From positions 1 to 9,410 of the forward strand of contig JAIFNF010000041.1 of NCBI GenBank assembly GCA_020047885.1: a DNA stretch of 9,410 nt, read 5' to 3'. The stretch's first letter is position 1. Each line of letters begins with the position of its first letter. This document shows positions 6,319 to 9,410 of this stretch, piece after piece. The DNA is from Gammaproteobacteria bacterium (GTDB lineage Bacteria > Pseudomonadota > Gammaproteobacteria > Competibacterales > Competibacteraceae). The position numbers and the translations under genes were made by a program. The notes beneath the pieces were generated by a model. The model had not been told where the DNA came from. It was given only the letters and a program-made list of their open reading frames with translations, and ran no database searches.

Positions 6319-7407
6319 TTAATAACTTTGGTTCTTCAAAAGCATTAGTTTACTTGATAATTCAGGATCTCTTTCTTCGAACTGAATCGATCTTTTTTTT
6401 GCTTTCCTTAATACCTTGATAAAGCTGGGTAACCGGCTAATTTTTCTTTGAATAGAATATATTATATGCTTCGTTTTTAAATTTTCATTTTCAATTTTCT
6501 TCTCGCATAAAAACTGACGTTGATATGAATATATTTTTTTATCAAAATATTTTTGTGTTATGTCTTTAATATAGCTTTCAAGATTTCTATTTGAATAACC
6601 AATAAGAGAATTTGCTCCACGTACTTGCATCTCATTCAGGAAATCCACATCCCATACATTAAATAAATCGCTAAGATCAGATTTTTTTGTCCCATATTTG
6701 TAAGATTTCCCATCGTATGCACATAAATACATATTTTTTGATAGAGGCATAAATAACTGAATGCCTTTAGCTGACAGGCTACCTATTCTTTTGTCATCAA
6801 GATCTTTATAAAGCCAGTTGTAGCGTATTATTGGATGATCTGAAATAATAAATTCTCGATCAGTTTTATTAACTAATAAATGAAGTTTAAGATCTTCCAT
6901 TGCCTTGGAATCAATCAGACCTGTCAATGTAAGTTCAGCAGTAAAATTTCGTAAAGCATCATTTCCATCAGGAACTATTCTAAAATCTTCTGAGTTTTCT
7001 GTATCGAGATTATTTAGTCTTAACAGATCCGAAACGATTGATTGAAAATGAAAATTAAAAAACTCAAGTGTATTTTCTCGATACTCTACTGTGCGGTAGA
7101 GCTGACAACATATAAATTTTATTAAAATATTACCTGAATTTAAAGCGGATAAATCAAGTTCTCTGAGCTTTCTAATTAAAATTGATGCGGGCGTCTCTAT
7201 ATGTGACTCTAAAAAATTCTCAATTCTATTATTCTTATCATAAAAATAATTTTGAGAAAAAACATTTTTAATTGGTTGATTAAACCTAAAATTTTTTTTT
7301 TGAATAATAAAAATATTTATTTTAGGATCTTTGCCTTCTAATATATTAAATCCTTTTAATAAAATCTGTGGAACATAATGTTGGTTTTTTGTGAATTTAT
7401 TTTTCAT
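6319..7407 (-). CDS. DUF4238 family protein, AT-rich
   Basis: This 362-residue protein shows DUF4238 hallmarks: the N-terminal NQHYVPQILLKGF (8-20), a FSQNYFYD segment near 50-57, the ENFLESHIETPASILIRKL helix (63-81), an RTVEYR motif (105-110), and ISDHPII (188-194) followed by a hydrophobic strand with LFMPLS. The biochemical activity of the family is not established to my knowledge; members are scattered across bacteria and often sit in variable islands. No signal peptide or membrane span is visible; the C-terminus is rich in Lys/Arg. The ATG at 7407 follows GAGAA. Base use is strikingly AT-rich, with runs of A and T, unlike the flanking GC-rich genes, which points to recent transfer. It ends 47 bp before the LRR gene start on the same strand with no clear terminator between, so it may be co-transcribed. 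Confidence 0.85.
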   Translation of the reverse strand: MKNKFTKNQHYVPQILLKGFNILEGKDPKINIFIIQKKNFRFNQPIKNVFSQNYFYDKNNRIENFLESHIETPASILIRKLRELDLSALNSGNILIKFICCQLYRTVEYRENTLEFFNFHFQSIVSDLLRLNNLDTENSEDFRIVPDGNDALRNFTAELTLTGLIDSKAMEDLKLHLLVNKTDREFIISDHPIIRYNWLYKDLDDKRIGSLSAKGIQLFMPLSKNMYLCAYDGKSYKYGTKKSDLSDLFNVWDVDFLNEMQVRGANSLIGYSNRNLESYIKDITQKYFDKKIYSYQRQFLCEKKIENENLKTKHIIYSIQRKISRLPSFIKVLRKAKKRSIQFEERDPELSSKLMLLKNQSY

Positions 7408-7524
7408 GGCATGTTCTCATTTTTCGCTATACTCGATCATTATTTATTTAATTTCTGAATTTTTATTTGGCTACGGTGATAACTAATACCAACACACTAA
7501 AATCAAGCAGACGCTAGCTTTTTC

Positions 7525-8646
7525 TCAAAGCTCAAACGGCGCTGGCAGACCATATTCGGCAAAAAGCTTTGTCAAACCACCCAGACCTAATCCCATCACC
7601 TTCGCCACTTTACGGGCGGAAATCTGACCTTTATCCAGTGCTTCATGCAGCATCTGCACTAATGAGACAGAGAACAATTTAGGCGGCTCGGCTACCGATG
7701 GACGCTGCTTCTGTTGGCAAAGATCGCGACGGGTATCGTCATGGATCAGCTTGAGATTGAACAGTCGCCACGCCAGCGCCATAGGGGTAACGCGCAACCG
7801 GGCGGCGACTTCGCACAAATGCCCCAGGTCGTTACAGCGATGACGGTCGAGGGTTGAATCGAGCGAGGCTTGCGGCATCAGCAACGCGGCAGCGAAATTG
7901 TCAGCTAACTGCTCAATGCGCTTGCCTTTATTGCGTTCATCAAAAGTGTTTGATTCCCGATGATCCGGTTTCATCGCTTCCCAGGTCAGCGCGTGAAACA
8001 GTTCATGCGCTAGATTATAAAACTGTCGCCCTTCCGGTTCCTGCCGGTTAATCAGGATAACGCTCAGCTCCTCCAAGTGGCAGGTCGCCCCCGAAATGGA
8101 TTGACCGTAGTTTGTTCCCACGGTATCCACGAACAGCACCGGGATATCCAGTTCGCGTTCAACCTGATCAATCAGGCTCTCCGCAGGAATCATCCCCAGA
8201 TTGAGTTCAGTCGCCAAACCCTCAGCCCGCGCCTGAGCCACCTCAAATGAGGATTGCGCCGTCAGCCGCAAGGTGCGCTTGAGGACGCTCGTTCGATGGT
8301 CCTGCCGCTCACGCAACCAGCGCAACAGACCGATCCATTGGCTGGCTTGCCGTTCAAACAGGTCAAGATGTTCCTCAGATATCTCGGGAGCGACGCGCCA
8401 TGAAAATCGAGCCTCGCCCGTCACGGCGAAGGGGTCGAGGAAGAATTCAACCTCCCGATTCAGCAGATCGGCCAGCGCCAATAGTTCATCCGATTTCACC
8501 CCGCGCTTGCCGTTCTCAATGTCGGAAACCGACTGTCGATCCTTCAACGCAAGTCCCTGGGTGAGCTGATCCTGAGTCCAGCCCTTGGCCTCACGCGCCG
8601 CTCTGACACGATAACCAATGAATTTATTAGCGATTTTTTCGAGCAT
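7525..8646 (-). CDS. XRE-family regulator fused to ImmA/IrrE-type zinc metallopeptidase
   Basis: The 373-residue protein joins an N-terminal XRE helix-turn-helix (about 10-66; RAAREAKGWTQDQLTQGL, then RQSVSDIENGKRG as recognition region) to an M78-type peptidase. The active site is HELFH at 214-218, and the third zinc ligand is probably Glu245 in EQLADNFAAALLMP. Family members such as ImmA/ImmR and IrrE/DdrO switch mobile-element or stress genes by cleaving a repressor; fused forms are often regulators of toxin-antitoxin or defence loci. The ATG at 8646 is chosen because AAGAGGT lies seven bases upstream and the HTH begins normally; the frame is open further, but only from a TTG at 8724 that lies upstream of the promoter. 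A strong -10 and palindromes just upstream suggest autoregulation. A 117-bp gap separates it from the DUF4238 gene downstream on the same strand. Confidence 0.94.
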   Translation of the reverse strand: MLEKIANKFIGYRVRAAREAKGWTQDQLTQGLALKDRQSVSDIENGKRGVKSDELLALADLLNREVEFFLDPFAVTGEARFSWRVAPEISEEHLDLFERQASQWIGLLRWLRERQDHRTSVLKRTLRLTAQSSFEVAQARAEGLATELNLGMIPAESLIDQVERELDIPVLFVDTVGTNYGQSISGATCHLEELSVILINRQEPEGRQFYNLAHELFHALTWEAMKPDHRESNTFDERNKGKRIEQLADNFAAALLMPQASLDSTLDRHRCNDLGHLCEVAARLRVTPMALAWRLFNLKLIHDDTRRDLCQQKQRPSVAEPPKLFSVSLVQMLHEALDKGQISARKVAKVMGLGLGGLTKLFAEYGLPAPFEL

Positions 8647-8675
8647 GGCCGTGACCTCTTCAATCAACGTGCTAT

Positions 8676-8699
8676 TCTTGCGTAAACTGTTTAGCAAGA
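8676..8699. promoter_or_regulatory. Imperfect palindrome at the XRE-ImmA transcription start, candidate operator
   Basis: Read on the minus strand, TCTTGC-TAAAC, one central A, GTTTA-C-GCAAGA form an inverted repeat broken only by one extra base. It abuts the -10 and covers the predicted start site. This is where an XRE autorepressor would bind; a hairpin at the mRNA 5' end is the alternative. Confidence 0.5.
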
Positions 8700-8704
8700 T
8701 TATA
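8699..8704 (-). promoter_or_regulatory. -10 element of the XRE-ImmA gene promoter
   Basis: A perfect TATAAT reads on the minus strand at 8704 to 8699, about 50 bp before the chosen start codon. The -35 region is poor: TTCTTG sits at 17-bp spacing and TTGCAT is too close. A strong -10 with a weak -35 fits a regulated promoter. The start site would fall near 8692, inside the palindrome at 8676-8699. Confidence 0.6.
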
Positions 8705-8706
8705 GG

Positions 8707-8722
8707 GCATTGTGAAAAATGC
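8707..8722. promoter_or_regulatory. Short inverted repeat in the -35/-10 spacer, possible second operator half
   Basis: GCATT and AATGC flank the six bases GTGAAA, between the weak -35 region and the -10 of the XRE-ImmA promoter. Its sequence differs from the palindrome at 8676-8699, so the same protein need not bind both. Confidence 0.3.
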
Positions 8723-8818
8723 AAGAAAATTAATGACTATCCATACCAAGCCCCGCGTCCCTGACCATACCGCACCAGTAGGCCGCGTTGATGGTCAAAT
8801 TCGAACTTCGCCTGTTAT

Positions 8819-9067
8819 TCATCCTGCCTGTTTTGGCTGAACAGTCATCCGCCGCTCCAGATAACACTGGATATCTTCAACCAGCGCCGCTTCACCCAAG
8901 GTATGCGGTCCTGTAAATTTTCCCGTGATAACCGGGGAGCACTGTACGGAGCCAGATGGCCAAGTTAAGCCAACACTTTGATTATGCTGAGTGATAGTCG
9001 CCGTGCTTGCCTGCACTACCGTTTTGATCACGCGAAAATTTACAGGACTATTTTTTGAGTATGCCAC
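8819..9067 (-). CDS. Doubtful small hypothetical ORF
   Basis: This open frame of 82 codons starts with GTG at 9067 and has only a mediocre GGCGGAAA upstream. I recognise no family, motif, signal peptide or membrane segment. The frame runs across both arms of the 22-bp inverted repeat, so much of it could be open by chance. The end (LVEDIQCYLERRMT) looks the most protein-like and might be a remnant of a longer gene. Treat it as unsupported. Confidence 0.2.
   Translation of the reverse strand: MAYSKNSPVNFRVIKTVVQASTATITQHNQSVGLTWPSGSVQCSPVITGKFTGPHTLGEAALVEDIQCYLERRMTVQPKQAG
8908..9048. repeat. 22-bp inverted repeat pair with 97-bp spacer
   Basis: The arm at 8908-8929 (GTCCTGTAAATTTTC, C, CGTGAT) is matched by the reverse complement of 9027-9048 with a single mismatch. 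The 97 bp between carry no gene. The structure resembles a miniature inverted-repeat element or a pair of recombinase/regulator sites. Confidence 0.75.
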
Positions 9068-9178
9068 AGGTTTCCGCCATATCGAGGGTTTTTTCAGGTG
9101 TCTTTTTTGTGGAAAATCAAGGCAAAACTACTAAATAGAGCGAATTTCATGCCTAAATCCGCGATTCAATGAAATCAA

Positions 9179-9192
9179 CCGATTAAAATCGG
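9179..9192. repeat. Small perfect dyad CCGATT-AA-AATCGG
   Basis: Perfect six-base arms around AA, 13 bp to the left of the double palindrome. It lacks a T-run on either side, so it is a poor terminator; an operator is possible. Confidence 0.35.
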
Positions 9193-9203
9193 GTGGCGTG
9201 GGC

Positions 9204-9259
9204 GGATGTTTCAAATTGAAACATTTGACGTTTCACCGTTATTTCAAATTGAAACATCC
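9204..9259. promoter_or_regulatory. Tandem palindrome array, candidate regulator binding sites
   Basis: ATGTTTCAAATTGAAACAT (9206-9224) is a perfect palindrome around its central A. TTTCAAATTGAAA (9242-9254) repeats its core, with centres 33 bp apart, close to three helical turns. The flanks GGATGTTTCAA (9204-9214) and TTGAAACATCC (9249-9259) make the whole block an inverted repeat, and a further GTTTCA half-site lies at 9230-9235. This layout is typical of cooperative dimer sites, such as enhancers of sigma-54 activators, but I find no good -24/-12 promoter next to it. Confidence 0.6.
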
Positions 9260-9343
9260 AGCGCGATCCAGAAGTCATCCCGTACTTCATATCTTGATTC
9301 CTCCGCCTTGGTCCTTTACTTTCATCAGATTTTCCGCGAGAGA

Positions 9344-9391
9344 CCCCGGCCTTCAGGCCGGGGAGGGATAGCGGGCCGAACGAAGTTCGGC
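9344..9391 (+). mobile_element. IS200/IS605-type right-end-like hairpins (solo end or remnant)
   Basis: CCCCGGCC and GGCCGGGG flank the loop TTCA (9344-9363), followed by AGG and a second hairpin GCCGAAC/GTTCGGC with loop GAA (9375-9391). The first hairpin with its AGACCCCGG...GGGGAGG setting resembles the end of tnpB-bearing IS200/IS605 elements, which is also the scaffold of the TnpB guide RNA. No tnpB frame precedes it on the plus strand in this window, so this would be a solo end, a decayed copy or a non-autonomous derivative. A plain GC-rich terminator lacking a T-run is the alternative. Confidence 0.4.
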
Positions 9392-9410
9392 GGCCTTTGG
9401 GTTGGGTTGT

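Larger units (their letters stand above)
8725..9410. other. Gene-poor region with repeats and palindromes
   Basis: I see no convincing gene in these roughly 690 bases. The stretch holds an inverted repeat pair (8908-9048), a small dyad (9179-9192), a double palindrome (9204-9259) and two hairpins at the right edge (9344-9391). Short open frames exist on both strands: a minus-strand frame 8819-9067 and a 22-residue tail ending near 8739 (ending GRGAWYG) that looks protein-like but is preceded by a stop at 8817-8819. These may be decayed gene remnants next to mobile sequence. Confidence 0.5.

Noticed and set aside
8739..8819. Minus-strand tail reading FEFDHQRGLLVRYGQG and ending GRGAWYG, protein-like in appearance.
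   Set aside because: A stop codon lies just before it (8817-8819) and it has no start; at best a remnant of a decayed gene, not annotated as a CDS.
8791..8916. Plus-strand frame of 41 codons starting MVKFELRLLFILPVLAEQ, which looks a little like a signal peptide.
   Set aside because: No ribosome site upstream, no family, and its stop lies inside one arm of the inverted repeat; most likely chance.
9204..9259. CRISPR-like repeat, because the unit ends in ATTGAAAC.
   Set aside because: Only two copies of a 16-bp unit with a 17-bp gap, themselves palindromic; too short and too few for an array, and no cas genes are present.

Overview
The window looks like chromosomal or accessory DNA of a GC-rich gammaproteobacterium. 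The housekeeping end (tRNA-Val with anticodon GAC, zinc-ribbon NUDIX hydrolase) and the style of the kinase and DUF1566 proteins would fit a Competibacter-like lineage, but that placement is an impression without a search.

Layout. (1) 1-766: the 5' part of a minus-strand tRNA-Val(GAC) with a good sigma-70 promoter, then a plus-strand NUDIX hydrolase. (2) 830-6271: six to seven tightly packed minus-strand genes forming one apparent operon. In transcription order these are an adaptor-LRR protein, a Ser/Thr kinase with a zinc ribbon and FHA-like tail, hicA, hicB, an adaptor-DUF1566 protein, a TerY/YegL-like VWA protein and a PP2C phosphatase. (3) 6319-7407: a strikingly AT-rich DUF4238 gene on the same strand, 47 bp upstream of the LRR gene. 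(4) 7525-8646: an XRE-ImmA/IrrE regulator-protease with its own promoter and operator-like palindromes. (5) 8725-9410: a gene-poor stretch with a 22-bp inverted repeat pair, a tandem palindrome array, a small dyad and, at the right edge, two hairpins resembling an IS200/IS605 right end or TnpB guide-RNA scaffold.

How the genes may work together. Kinase, PP2C and VWA form the triad known from the E. coli yegI/pphC/yegL cluster and from TerY-P triads of Ter-type stress systems: reversible Ser/Thr phosphorylation with a metal-dependent VWA scaffold. Here the triad is combined with two proteins that share a nearly gapless N-terminal domain of about 100 residues (70 of the first 100 identical) but carry different C-termini: leucine-rich repeats in one, a C-type-lectin-like DUF1566 in the other. 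This is the layout of adaptor domains that plug different sensors or effectors into a common signalling core. A complete hicAB toxin-antitoxin pair sits inside the operon, and an XRE-ImmA switch and a foreign-looking DUF4238 gene lie upstream. Together this suggests a modular signalling or conflict (defence-like) locus. The function is inferred from architecture only; nothing in the sequence proves antiviral activity.
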